Counted from the first letter of the stretch, positions 1 to 11,104 are shown. The stretch is 64,000 bases of DNA from Antilocapra americana (GCA_007570785.1 ML662442.1:60226180-60290179), one strand, 5' to 3'. Translations and numbers: made by a program. The notes: generated from the letters alone by a model not told the origin.

Positions 1-7
1 ATACACA

Positions 8-168
8 TAGTTGACCCTCCACATCTGAAGGTTCCACATCTGTAAAAGGATGTGTGTATCCCTGTGTGAAGCTGTATAACCCTGACTTGTAAGGGACTTG
101 AGCATCCATGGATTTTGGTACCTGCAGAATGTTGGAACCAATCCCACATGGATAATGAGAGATGACTA
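8..168. mobile_element. Tigger/pogo-type DNA transposon relic (MER2-like), internally deleted
   Basis: Both ends are recognisable: the left end reads 'tagttgaccctccacatctg' and the right half carries 'gacttgagcatccatggatt' and 'ggaaccaatcccacatggat', a layout known from MER2/Tigger non-autonomous elements that insert at TA. A TA follows the right end (169-170). The middle is missing, leaving about 160 bp. The exact subfamily is uncertain. Confidence 0.6.
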
Positions 169-301
169 TATTCTTCTCTTTCCTGGAATACAATCCCCCT
201 GATATTGTTTGCATGAAGAATTCAGATGTGTAAACAAGGATGCTTCCCCAGCGCCACCTTCCCCAGGGTTCTCTTTGTGACCTTTTTAACTCAGTCAAGC
301 T

Positions 302-420
302 TTCCCGATGACTCAGCGGGTCCACCTGCAATGCAGGAGACACAGGAGATATGGGGTCAGTCCTTGGACTAGGAAGATCCTCTGGAGGAGGAAATGGCAA
401 CCCACTCCAGTATTCTTGAG
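302..420 (+). mobile_element. Bov-tA SINE, 3'-truncated
   Basis: It begins with a decayed tRNA-like part ('gatgactcagcgggtccacc') and continues through 'ggaaatggcaacccactcca' and 'gtattcttg', then stops abruptly where a full copy would continue with the 'cctggagaatcccatgg' part. Confidence 0.85.
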
Positions 421-1540
421 GGAAGAAGAAAAAGTGTTCAGTTGTGCTTCCTAATGGCTTAGACCAATGCTTAGCACTTAACTGGCATTAAATAATTATT
501 TATTGAGTTTAAAAAAAGATGAAAGAATGAAGAAAATAATGAAAATTGAAGAAAACCTTATTTTAAATGGAGATAAGAAATTGGCAAATAATTCTGTAAG
601 GATCAGTCAATGAATTAATCTTATTGTAACTATTTTGTTGAACATCAAGGAAACTGACAAAGTCAACAAAGAAATAACACCTGACCTCATGAAATATTCA
701 ATCTACAATATTTAAGGAGACAAGACTAATAAAAACAATAAATGACACAAATAAATGGAAAGTAAACCCCCAAACCTATGCAATGCCTGCAGAGAGACCT
801 GTAGGCTGGAAGAGTGATTTTTAAAGATAGTCAGCTCTTTTCATGGAGGAAGTGAATCTTGTGCAGAATTTTGAAAAGTTGTCCCTGTAGAGTCACGATG
901 AGGGTGTATTTTAGAGTCAGGATAAATAGCATAAGTAAAGGTCGTAAAGAAAGGAATAATTCTGCACTCCAGTGCAGACAGTCTGCTGACCCGATTGTCT
1001 GTAATCCCATCTTGGAATATGGACTTCTTGGTAACAGATGCTTCCAGTAGCTGCTGCAGCAACTTCAGTGAATTGCAGGGTCACTTAGTTTAGCCATGGA
1101 ATGAACTCATCTGGCTGCGAAGTGTCTCAAGGGCGATGCTGGAATGCATCACATTTGTTTCTAGCATTCAATCAGATTCCCAAGTCCAAGTCATATTTGT
1201 ATATGAGTCAAGGCAGAATAGCGTGGTACCAAAGTGTATGGTGGGGCACAGCTGCATTCATACTTGTTGGCAACTGCTTCACTCCCTCAATATGGGACAG
1301 CCTTGGATGAAACACCCTTTGCTGATCTGCGAAAGTTTGGCAAAGTATGGATTTACTCTTCTTATTGTAACTTAATAGATTCATCAATGAAGACCTATTC
1401 AATTTAAAAGGAATTAGTGTTTTTTTAATGAGAAGTTTCCCCGCTAAAATTCCTCTTGGGTGGGAAAGGGAAATAAATATTGACTGTGTGTCCTCTATTT
1501 GCCAGGAATATTTGATCTCCAAAAGCATCCTGGAATGTGG
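421..1540. other. Unique or unrecognised DNA, no gene
   Basis: Only short open frames with no recognisable protein features. Positions about 455-515 ('aatgcttagcacttaactgg' followed by a 'tttattgag' motif) resemble the tail of a MIR or L2 element, but the match is too weak to call. Nothing else identified. Confidence 0.5.
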
Positions 1541-1542
1541 TA

Positions 1543-1675
1543 TCATTATACCCGTTTTACAGATGAGGAAACTGAGCCTCAGAGAAGTGACTTTCTCAAA
1601 AGTATATGTGCTAGCATTCAAATCTTGGACAACCTGACTCCAAAACCCAGCCTCTTCTGCTGAATCTCCATTATA
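1543..1675 (-). mobile_element. MIR SINE fragment
   Basis: The MIR core is visible in reverse orientation: 'ttttacagatgaggaaactg' and 'agcctcagagaagtgac', followed by a diverged 'cctgactccaaaacccag' part. MIR copies predate placental radiation, which fits the divergence. Confidence 0.8.
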
Positions 1676-2052
1676 CCTGCTGTCTATAGAAACACAGAGT
1701 TACGAGACATAGCAATTTTCCACTTCACAATTAAGAAAACCGAGAAAATTATCTTCTCAAAACTAGAAAAAATTAGTACAATGATTTTATTTTCTGTGGC
1801 ATTAATATGTAGTAAGGAGAAAGAACTTTTAAAAATATCCATCTGATACTTGAATATCTTGAAAAATAAGTGCCTGAGAACTTGGAACTACACAATGGAG
1901 CAAAGTGCCCTAGTCTTCCATCTAGTGGAAGGTCAGTACAGAACAAGGTGAAGGGACAGTGCCAAACACTGACATGGAGTGAGATCGGAGGGGTAAAGAA
2001 GGTTCCATCAGCCCTCAAATTTTGTTCACCTGCTAAAATTTACAGCTTCCCC

Positions 2053-2053
<1 letters not shown>
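1676..2053. other. Unrecognised DNA
   Basis: No gene, RNA or repeat family recognised. Short frames on both strands lack any family resemblance. Confidence 0.45.

Positions 2054-2105
<52 letters not shown>
2054..2105 (+). repeat. (AAT)n microsatellite, about 17 units
   Basis: An uninterrupted run of the trinucleotide AAT/TAA, about 50 bp. Long perfect trinucleotide arrays of this size are usually length-variable between individuals. Confidence 0.97.
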
Positions 2106-2156
2106 CTACACAGGGTAAGACAATCTTCTCAGGAAGTCTGTATTATTTTATATTCT

Positions 2157-2270
2157 CTTTTTGGCTGCACTGCGTAGCATGCAGGACCTTAGTTCCCTGA
2201 CCATGGATCGAGCCCGTAGCCCCTGCAGTGGAAGCTCAGAAGCTTATCCACTGGACTGCCAAGGAAGTCC
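2157..2270 (-). mobile_element. CHR-type SINE (tRNA-Glu derived)
   Basis: In reverse orientation it reads 'tttttggctgcactgcgtag', 'ccctgaccatggatcgagcc' and ends 'ccactggactgccaaggaag', the 5' tRNA-Glu-like head. Flanks share a diverged 'aagtctgtattattttat' / 'aaagtctattttatttt' pair (about 2133 and 2295), a likely target-site duplication. Confidence 0.85.
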
Positions 2271-2503
2271 AAGGAAGGACTTTCCAAGACTCTGGAAAGT
2301 CTATTTTATTTTGTACTGAATTATAATTGTCTTACAATGTTATGTTAGTTTCTGCTGTCCAGCAAAGTGAATCAATGATATGTATATATATCTCCCCTCT
2401 TTTTTGGATTTCCTTCCCATTTAGATCACCACAGAGCATTGAGTACCCTGTGCTATACAGCAGGTTCTCATTAGTTATCTATTTTATACATTGTAGTATA
2501 TAT

Positions 2504-2600
2504 TCCGGGTATATTAGATGGTAAACAATCTATCTGCAATGCAGGAGACCTGGGTTTGATCCCTGGGTTGGGAAGATCCCCTGGAGGAGGGCATGGCAAC
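2504..2600 (+). mobile_element. Bov-tA SINE, 5' part only, nested in L1
   Basis: Starts near 'agatggtaaacaatctatct' and runs through 'gcaatgcaggagacctgggt' to 'gagggcatggcaact'. The second half of the SINE is absent; the sequence after it is a displaced L1 piece rather than a SINE tail. Confidence 0.85.
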
Positions 2601-2653
2601 TCAAATTTATATATAACTGACAAGCAAATCCCTTTGTCAGTTGCTTCATTTGC

Positions 2654-2682
2654 AATATATATGTATATATATATATATACAC
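2654..2682. repeat. (TA)n simple repeat
   Basis: A TA-rich run with one 'tg' interruption ending in 'acaca', inside the L1 3' UTR. Confidence 0.85.
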
Positions 2683-3495
2683 ATTTAAGTTTATCTAATT
2701 CCATTTTACTAGATTCCATATATATGCTTTAAAATATGGTATTTGTTTTTCTCTTTCTGGCTTACTTCACATAGTATGACAGTCTTTAGGTCCATCCACA
2801 TCTCTGCAAAAAGCACAGTTTTGTTCCTTTTTTTGGCTGAGTGATATTCCATTATATATATGTACCACACCTTCTTTATTCATTCCTCTGTTGATGGACA
2901 TTTAGGTTGCTCCCAGGTCCTGGCTGTTGTAAATAGTGCTGTAATGAACATTGGGGTGCATGTATATTTTTGAATTATGGTTTTCTCTGAGTATATTGCC
3001 AGGAGTGCTGGGTCATAAGGTCAGTTTATTTTTAGTTTTTTAAGGCCCCTCTATACTGTTCTTCATAGTGATTATATCAATTTACATTTCTGCCAACAGT
3101 GTAACAGAGTTCCCTTTTCTCTGCATCCTCTCTAGCATTTACTGCTTGTAGATTTTTTGATAATGGCCATTCTGACTGGTGTGAGGAGATAACTCATTGT
3201 AGTTTTCACTTGCATTTCTCTAATAATTAGTGGTGTTAAGCAGCTTTTCATATACTTATTTGCCATCTGTATGCCCTCTTTGGAGAGATGCTTATTTAGG
3301 TCTTCTGTCCAGTTTTTGATTGGGTTGTTTGTGTGTGTTTGTTTTTTAATATTGAAGTGAGTGAGATGTGTGTGTGTTTTAGGAGATTAATCCCTTGTCA
3401 GTTGCTTCATTTGCAAATACTTTCTTCTATTCTGGGAATTGTATTTTCATCTTGTTTATGGTTTTCTTTGCTGCACAAAAGCTTTTAATTAGTTC

Positions 3496-3729
3496 TCATT
3501 TGTTTACTTTTATTTTTATTTTCATTACTCTAGGAGGTGAGTCAAAAAAGATCTTGCTGTGATTGATGTCAAAGAGTGTTCTGCCTATGTTTTCCTCTAA
3601 GAATTTTATTGTGTCTGGCCTAATATTTATGTCTTTAATCCATTTTGAGTTTATTTTTGTGCTTGGTGTTAGGGAGTGTTCTAATTTCTTTCTTCTACAT
3701 GTAGTCATCCAAGTTTTCCAAAGCACCAT
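3496..3729 (-). pseudogene. L1 ORF2 C-terminal fragment
   Basis: The minus-strand frame encodes 78 residues typical of the C-terminal part of L1 ORF2 protein, including 'KKLEHSLTPSTKINSKWIKD' and 'EENIGRTLFDIN'. This part lies downstream of the reverse transcriptase domain. Upstream and downstream frames are interrupted by stops, so this is a dead fragment of a retrotransposon gene and not a host gene. Confidence 0.9.
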
Positions 3730-3965
3730 TTGTTGAAGAGACTATCTTTTCTCCACTGTATAGTCTTGCTTCCATATGTGTATGAGTTTGTTTCTGGGCT
3801 TTCTATCTGGTTCCATCGATCTGTATTTCTGTTTTTTGTGCCAGTACTACACTTTCCACACTGTCCAGATTATTGTAGCTTTGCAGTATAGTCTGAAGTC
3901 AGGGAGCCTGATTCCTCTGCCTCCATTTTTCTTTTTCAAGATTACATGGGCCATTTGGAAAAATT

Positions 3966-6010
3966 AACAGTGTTAAAATGACCATGCTACCCAAAATGAT
4001 CTACAGGTTCAGTGCAATCGCTATCAAAATACCAAGAACTAGAACAAATAATTTTAAATTTGTATGGAAACACTAAACACCTTAAATAGCCAGAAGACTG
4101 AGTAGCCAAAATCTTGAGAAAGAAGAACAGAGATGAAGAATTCACACTACCTGACTTAGGACTATACTTAATAAAGCTATAGCAATCAAAACTGTATGGT
4201 ACTGGCACAAAAACAGACACATAGCTGAATGAATGGAATAGAACAGAGAATCCAAAAATAAGCCCACATACTTATGGTCAATTAACCTACAACAAAGGAG
4301 GCAAGGATATACAATGGAGAAAAGACAGTCTCTTCAATAAGTGGTACAGGGGAAACAGAACAGTTACATGTAAAAGAATTAGAGTATTCTATAACACCAT
4401 ATTGTAAAAAACTCAAAATGGATTAAAGACCTAAAGCTAAAACTAGACTCTGTAATATTCCTAGAGAAAAACATAGATAGAACATTCTGACATAAATTGC
4501 AGCAAGATCGTTTAGAATCCATCTCCTAGGATAATGGAAATCAAAACAAAAGTAAACAAATATTACCAAATTAAACTTGAAAGTTTTTTCCCCCAATATT
4601 GTATTAAATTGAATTTATTGAAAAAATCATATACATGCAGGGAAATGCTCATTGGAAGTATAATATACACAAAGTGAACATACTGTGCAACTACCCCCAC
4701 TATTCCTTCAAGAGAAACCACCATCCAGATTTAGCTAATAACATTGATTAGTTTACATGATTTTGAATTTTATATAAGTGAATTCATAATTTATGTACCC
4801 TAATGTGTCTTGTTTCTTTTACTGAGTATTATATTTATGAGAGATACCCTGTGTTGTTGCATATTTTAAATTTAATTCATTCTCATTACTGTATAGTATA
4901 GTATTCCTCTGTAGAAATAGATCAATAAGAATTTATTTTACCCTTAATGGGTGCTTAGACTGTTAACAAACTTGGAAGTTTTTGCACAGCAAAGAAAACC
5001 ATAAACAAAATCATAAACCTGCAGAGTATGAGAAAATATTTGCAAATGATTTGACTGACAAGAGCTTAATTTCCAAAATATACAAACTGCTCATACAAAC
5101 TCAACAACAAAAAAGCAAACAAGCCAGTTAAAAACTGGACAGAGAACCCAAATAGACATTTTTCCAAAGAGAAAATACAGATGGCCAGTAGACACATGAA
5201 AAGATGCTCAGTCTCACTAATTATCAGGGAAATGTGAGTCAAAACTACTTGTGTGTCTCATGAGGTGAGATATCACCTCATACCTGTTAGGATGGCTATC
5301 ATCAAAAAGAACATAAATAATAAATGTTGGCAAGGATGTGCAAAAAAGGTAAACTTCATACACAGTTTATGGGCATGTAAATTGGTGCAGCCAGTGTGGA
5401 AAACAGTGTATGGGTTCTCCTCAAAAAAACCTAAAAATAGATTTACCATATGACCCAGCAATACTATTCCTGGATATATATATGGGGAAAAACCCCCACT
5501 AATTTGAAAAGATACATGCAGCCCAATATTCATATCAGCATAATTTTCATTCTTGTATCATGGAAGCAACTTTAGTGTCCATCAACAGATGGAATGAATA
5601 AAGAATAAAGATGTGGAACATAGATACAATCAAATACTACTCCACCATACAAAAGGATAAAATTTTGCCACTTGCAATAACATGGATGGGCTTGGAGGGT
5701 ATATCCTAAGTGAAATAAATCAGGAAGAGAAAGACATATACTGTATGATACCACTTATATGTGAAATCTAAAAAATCCAACAAGCTAGTGAGTAAATGAA
5801 AAAGCAGACTCATAGATACAGAGAACAAACTAGTGGTTACCAGTGGGGAGAGGGAAGGGGAAGGGCAGTATAGGAGTAGAAGTACAAACTATTATGCATA
5901 AAATAAGCTATACCTATAAATGGAGTATAACCTTCAAAAATTGTGAATTCACATTTATGATACACCTGTAACTCATGTAATATTGTGCATCAACTATACT
6001 TTAATTTAAG
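3966..6010 (+). mobile_element. L1 LINE, ORF2 3' half and 3' UTR, inverted relative to the previous L1
   Basis: Plus-strand L1 text starts with 'ccatgctacccaaaatgatc' and 'ttcagtgcaatcgctatcaa' and runs through 'catatgacccagcaatacta' and 'agtgtccatcaacagatgga' to a 3' end near 'catcaactatactttaattt'. Translation is broken by many stops. It is interrupted by an insertion at 4589-4967. Confidence 0.88.
4589..4967 (-). mobile_element. L1M-type 3' end inserted into L1 (379 bp)
   Basis: This block breaks the L1 text and is flanked by a 16-bp duplication with one mismatch: 'aaacttgaaagttttt' (4573-4588) and 'aaacttggaagttttt' (4968-4983). Inside, the minus-strand layout ('gagagataccctgtgttgtt', 'actgtatagtatagtattcc') resembles a diverged L1M 3' UTR. 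The insertion is firm; the family is tentative. Confidence 0.7.
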
Positions 6011-6043
6011 AACGGCTTAGTTCAAGTGGGTTCAGAATATAGA

Positions 6044-6757
6044 CAGTCTTGGACTTAGGATGATTCAACTTAATGATTTCTGAAGTTTTCAATGGTCCAA
6101 AAGAGATATGCACTCAGTAGCCACTATACTTCGAATTTTGAACTTTGAGCTTTCCCCAGGCTAGCTAAATGTGTTACAATCCTCTTTCATGACACAGCAG
6201 CAGGGAATTGTAACTTCCAGTCAGCTCTGCCCTCAAGAGGGTAAACATTCAATACATTTAAAGCCATTCTGTACCCATACAGTCATTCTGTTTTTTGCTT
6301 TCCACTATCAGTACAGTATTCAATAAAGTATATAGTCAACACACAAAGTAGACTTTGTGTTAAGTGATTTTGTCCAACTTTAGGCTAATGTAAGGGTTCT
6401 AAGTACATTTAAGGAAGGCTAGGTTAAGCTATGATGTTTACTACGTTAGGTTATTAAATGCGTTTTTGAATTATGATGTTTTTAACTCACAATGAGTTTA
6501 TCAGGATGTGACTCTATTTGGGCTTCCTAGGTGGCTCACTGGTAAAGAATCCACCTGTCAATACAGGAGATATGAGTTTGATTCCTGTGTTAGGAAGATT
6601 TTCTGAAGAAAGAAATGGCAATTTACTCCAGGATTTATTTTTGCCTGGGAAATCCAATGGACAGAGGAGCCTGATGGGCTACAGTCCATGGGGTCACAGT
6701 CAAACACGACTTAGATACTAAACAATGACAACTCCATTGTAAGTCAAGAAAGATCTG
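6044..6757. mobile_element. Tigger/pogo-type non-autonomous DNA transposon, split by a SINE
   Basis: Terminal inverted repeats are visible: the left end 'cagtcttggacttaggatg' pairs with the complement of the right end 'ccattgtaagtcaagaaaga'. A TA follows the right end (6758-6759). Removing the SINE leaves about 500 bp, without a transposase frame. Family assignment rests on the 'gacttaggatg' type ends and interior ('ttctgtacccatacagtcat'). Confidence 0.75.
6520..6730 (+). mobile_element. Bov-tA SINE in a Tigger-type element
   Basis: Complete layout from 'gggcttcctaggtggctcac' to 'ggggtcacagtcaaacacga'. Likely target-site duplication 'actctatt' / 'actccatt' in the surrounding transposon. Diverged, so not a recent insertion. 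Confidence 0.92.
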
Positions 6758-6759
6758 TA

Positions 6760-8737
6760 TTATTATAGAATAATTGAAGGCACAGATGATAATCAAACCT
6801 TGTAGAAATGCGTAGTGTGTAAACACTGCCCAATTAGGTATGGTATGGGCACAGTAACACCTGGTCAGGCCCTGCCCATGGATACCTGCTGGATATCAGC
6901 CTTCTCTAAAGGGAGAAAGAGCCTATGAATAGAGATGATCCCAAGGCAGGTAGAGACCAGTGATAGCCAAATGAGATTCAGAAGTCCCTTGGATTAAAGC
7001 TGGATTATTAGTTTGTATTCAGTACATTTCAGTGAGAGTGGATTAATCTATCATTTTATAACACTGCTCTTCCATCATTGTATTTCTTCTTTCCACATTA
7101 CCCACAGCCTCTTTCCTTTCCCTCTCCTGTCCTGATGATTTGTTCCCTCTAATTGTGCAGCCCCCTCTCCTTTGTCAAGTGCTTTGATAAAAGCAGACAC
7201 TTCTTCTTTATTTTCCTCACATTCTCTGCTCCTCCCGAGTCATTGGTGAAGGCACTGAATCATTTTCATCATCGCTCAGCCTCCTTCTGTTTGAAGTCTT
7301 GTCTGGATGCATGCTTATTCATCACCCCTCTCTCTGCAGCCCACATGTGTCCGGCACACTGTTTACATTTGGCTTTAATCTGTTGTTAGTGGCTGACTCC
7401 AGTGTCCCCCTTCTTCCTCAAGGGGCCCATCCCTGTTTCTCCTGCCTGGGCAACTCCCAGTGGGAAAGCATGAAGAGCAGGAGCTCTGGCCCTTAACCTT
7501 GAAGTATGACTGTTGCCCAAATCTTCATTCCAGATCTTCCCCTTTTGCTTATCCTTTATAGCAGCTTCTTCATTGGCACTGGCTACACTGCAAAGAGGCA
7601 AAAGAGGGGTTCCCTCCCAGGTCACCTCAGAGACCGTCCTGGGGTAACACACGATGATGGGAGCCCATGTGTTCTCGTCTGCATCTGCCGTTGCACACAC
7701 GCGTCCCTCCTCTTACAAATGCCAGTGCTTTCTGTTCTATTTTGTTTTGTTTAAACACACTTCGAAGTACAAATCCTGTAGGTCCCACTGGTCAATGGAA
7801 TGCACCATTTTATGACCCCAAACACTGACATGTTGCATGCCCATATTGATATTTGGTAATTGGTAATAGATCCTGACATTTCAACAGGCTACAATCAGTT
7901 ATCCTCCATTCTCCTTTTCTCTGTCCCCCAGCGAAGTTGCTCTGGAATTGATTTATGAAACTAACTTGCTTTTTACTGATTTTATTCCTCATTATTCATA
8001 TTTAATGTTATCCACACTTGACCTTTTGACTCTAATTCCTTAAACTGAATAATGCACACACACTGACTTTGTTCTTCCTGACAGGTCTTATCATTTTTTA
8101 TCTCTGCCATCCCTCTTTCAGCCTTTTAAATATCTAAGGCTCTCTGAATCTCTTATCTGTTTACATTCTTCTTCATTATTTAGTATTAATGTTCTTTCAG
8201 CCATTATTCTCTGGGTTGCTATTTTCCCTCGTTTCCTGATTTGGGTCTTCTTGTCACTAAGCCAGATCTCTCACTGCCACATTTTAGAAGGAGATTAGAG
8301 CTTCACCTGTCAAACTAATTCAGATGTTATAAAGAGAAACCATATAGGCAGGAATTCAGCAACAGTTCAACTGGTTTTTGCATGAAAACCTCAGTGTCTT
8401 CTAGAAACTGTTGCTAAAAGTATATGTTTAATCAAAGCAGGAAGACTACTTGGTGGTTAAAACACAACTTTTGCCCCTGACTAGTTCTTGGGCCACAGAT
8501 ACACCAAAGAATACTTAAATGCCCATTATTTGCTCAGCAGTGTCTGATAAAAAGAAGATTGCATACTTTGGGAATATTTTTCTCAAAGATTTGAACTGGC
8601 AATTAGCCACTAATGCCTTCCCAATGATCTAGGCATGTATGATATTCCTTTTCTTAACTACTTATGATGTAATTATGGTAGTAGAAAATCAACAATAGCA
8701 TTTTGAGTTCCACATATGCACTTTTAACATGGTGGTG
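6760..8737. other. Unrecognised DNA, no gene
   Basis: The part at 7080-7700 is pyrimidine-rich and holds overlapping frames on both strands (the longest is 105 codons, 7386-7700 minus), but none shows a domain, signal peptide or splice pattern I can support. No repeat family recognised. Confidence 0.45.
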
Positions 8738-8952
8738 ATTTAGTCTAAGTTGTGTCTGACTCTCGTGACCTCATGGACTGCAACACCTCAGGCTCCCCTG
8801 TCCATGGGATTTCCCAGGCAAGAATACTGGAGTGGGTTGCCATTTCCTTCTCCATGGGATCTTCCCAACCCATGAATCAAACCCAGGACTCCTGCATTGC
8901 AGGCAATCGCCTGCACTGCAGGCAGAGTGTTTACAGACAGAATCACCAAACA
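8738..8952 (-). mobile_element. Bov-tA SINE
   Basis: Reverse orientation with 'tgtgtctgactctcgtgacc', 'ggcaagaatactggagtggg' and 'cccaggactcctgcattgca'. The tRNA-like head contains a short repeat of 'ctgcattgcaggca', and the extreme 5' end is degraded. Confidence 0.9.
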
Positions 8953-9233
8953 TAGCTGGTTTGATTAGCTCAGTTATTTAGGTTTTCCTTTTCCTGTTAA
9001 AGTAATGTACAGGCTGATTAGTGTCACATGAACCCCTTAATTGGGAGAGGAGTTACATATGCACGTTATAAAGGGAGTTTGGATGAACCACTACATTGGT
9101 CCTAAACTAATCCTAGAAAAATAACTAGAAAGATGTTAAATTTTGAGATGCTGGAAGTGAATTAGACCCATGCTTTTGAGGTGAAGGGATCCCTTTATCA
9201 TTCCCTTAGTATCAATTTTATAATTATTGTTTG

Positions 9234-9252
9234 TATTATAATATATTATCAT
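9234..9252. repeat. BovB target-site duplication, left copy
   Basis: 'tattataatatattatcat'. The right copy (10085-10103) differs at one base. Together they bound the BovB insertion exactly. Confidence 0.93.
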
Positions 9253-10084
9253 CAGTACAGTCACCCAGTCATGTCCGACTCTTTGAGACCCCATGGACTG
9301 CAGCATGCCAGGCCTCCCTGTCCATCACCAACTCCCAGAGCCTACTCAAACTCATGTCCATTGCACTGGTGATGCCATCCAACCATCTCATCCTCTGTCA
9401 TCCCCTTCTCCCCCTGCCTTCAATCTTTCCCAGCATCAGGGTCTTTTCCAATGAGTCAGTTCTTCCCATCAGGTGGCCAAACTATTGGAATTTCAGCTTC
9501 AGCGTCAGTCTTTCCAATGAATATTCAGGACTGATTTCCTTTACAATAGACCGGTTGGATCTCCTTGCAGTCCAAGGGACTCTCAAGAGTCTTGTCCACC
9601 ACCACAGTTCAAAAGCATCAATTCTTCAGTGCTCAGCTTTCTTTATAATCCAACTCTCACATCCACACATGACTACTGGAAAAACCATAGCTTTGACTAG
9701 ACAGACTTTTGTTGGCAAAGTAATGTCTCTGCTTTTTCATAAGCTGTCTAGGATGATGATAAGTTTTCTTCCAAGGAGCAAGCGTCTTTTAATTTCATGG
9801 ATAGTCACCATCTGCAACGATTTTGGAGCCCCCAAAAATAAAAGTCTCTCAATATTTCCTTTGTTTCTCCATTTATTTGCCATGAAGTGATGGGACTGAA
9901 TGCCATGATCTTTATTTTTGGAATGCTGAGTTTTAAGCCAACTTTTTCACTCTCCTCTTTCACTGTCATCAGGAAGCTCTTTAGTTCTTCTTCGCTTTCT
10001 GCCATAAGGGTGGTATCATCTGCATATCTGAGGTTATTGATATTTCTCCCAGCAATCGATTCCAGCTTGCACTTCATCTTATTT
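9253..10084 (-). mobile_element. BovB (RTE) LINE, 5'-truncated, 832 bp
   Basis: BovB 3' end in reverse orientation, from 'gtcacccagtcatgtccgac' through the reverse transcriptase core. RTE elements of this type entered the ruminant lineage by horizontal transfer. Flanked by a 19-bp target-site duplication, typical of a normal target-primed insertion. Confidence 0.95.
9805..10077 (-). pseudogene. BovB reverse transcriptase fragment with YADD motif
   Basis: A 91-residue minus-strand frame contains 'NINNLRYADDTTLMAESEEE', the catalytic YADD box of the RTE reverse transcriptase, followed by the 'KLSIPKIKIMAFSPITSWQI' region. It lacks the endonuclease and the N-terminal RT, and downstream frames are broken. 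Not functional. Confidence 0.9.
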
Positions 10085-10103
10085 TATTATAATATATTAA
10101 CAT

Positions 10104-10955
10104 GTCATAAAATATTATCATTTTATGACATATCACATATTAGGTTCAATGCAGATAGCTCAAAGGCATTTAATTCTTATCATAGTTGGAGTTGTGTTAA
10201 TCCTAGTATGTGCACTAATATTATTGTGTTTCTATTGGCTGGTAAAACACCACTGTGAATCACTGGGAAGTAGTAATACATTAGGGAATGGAGTTAGGGA
10301 TTTGTATAAGGAGACTTTATTCTTTTTGGTATCAGCAGCTGCTATGTATGTCAGATTTGACAGTCAGTATTACTTTCTGTCCCAGAGTCTCTAAAATGCA
10401 TTCTTACCACAAAATCCAGGTGACAACATCAGCAAGAAATTTCTATTTGTATGGCCCTCGGTCTCCCTTCCTTCATCTATTTGTCCCCCAAACATAAAAA
10501 GATAAAGAATGAATAAATGTCATAACTTTTTCTGTGTGTACCAAAGAATATTTTTTTTAAATTTTGAACTAGAAACTACATTCTGCTGCAAATCACAATG
10601 ACTGACCAGAGTCATCTGCATCACGAAACACATCCACTCTTTCAAGTTACATATATCCATCAGTTAGTCATCTACATTAAGAGACCTAACACCTAGGAAA
10701 AACAGCCACTGTTTTGTTAGGGTTATGGTAAGGTGCTGCAAAAAATAAATAAATAGATAAGAAACTCCAAATGAAAGTATCAAGTGCTATAGACATTCAT
10801 TTTTTCTGCATTACAATTTGTGGAAGAGATGGGTAGGTGCCTCTTCTTTGCAGGATCATCCAGTGACTCAGGTCCCTTCCATGTTGTTATTTTGCATACT
10901 GCTTGGATTTTATCCTGTCCACATGGTTGATGCAGGGTCACTATTCCAAACGCAA
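10104..10955. other. Unrecognised DNA
   Basis: AT-rich, with a short A/T-rich patch near 10546-10562 and 10739-10760. No gene or repeat family recognised. Confidence 0.45.
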
Positions 10956-11104
10956 GGGCTTCCCAGATGGCTCAGTGGTAAAGAATCCACCTGCCAATGC
11001 AGGAGATGCAGGTTCGGGAAGATACCCTGGAGAAGGAAATGGCAACTCACTCCAATATTCTTGCCAGGAAAATTTCATGCACAGAGGAGCCTGGAGCTGT
11101 TGTG
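10956..11104 (+). mobile_element. Bov-tA SINE, 3'-truncated
   Basis: Runs from 'gggcttcccagatggctcag' through 'gaaggaaatggcaactcact' to 'cagaggagcctggagctg', and then leaves the consensus. A short deletion removes part of the box B area ('caggttcgggaagatac'). Confidence 0.92.

Larger units (their letters stand above)
2271..3965 (-). mobile_element. L1 LINE, 3' UTR and 3' end of ORF2, 5'-truncated
   Basis: Read on the minus strand, this is the artiodactyl L1 3' end. The UTR is at low coordinates ('tagtttctgctgtccagcaa', 'cctgtgctatacagcaggtt'), followed by the well-known stretch around 'ggctgagtgatattccatta' and the terminal part of ORF2. The UTR is broken by a Bov-tA at 2504-2600. It meets an oppositely oriented L1 at about 3966. 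Confidence 0.9.

Noticed and set aside
2054..2105. Trinucleotide array as a possible CRISPR-like or telomeric array
   Set aside because: Pure AAT units without spacers and unlike TTAGGG; it is a microsatellite.
7386..7700. 105-codon minus-strand frame and overlapping plus-strand frames
   Set aside because: Overlapping frames on both strands in C/T-rich DNA without family resemblance.
9231..9890. 220-codon plus-strand open frame
   Set aside because: It is the antisense side of the BovB element, where the codon bias of the real ORF leaves few stops. No domain is encoded in this direction.
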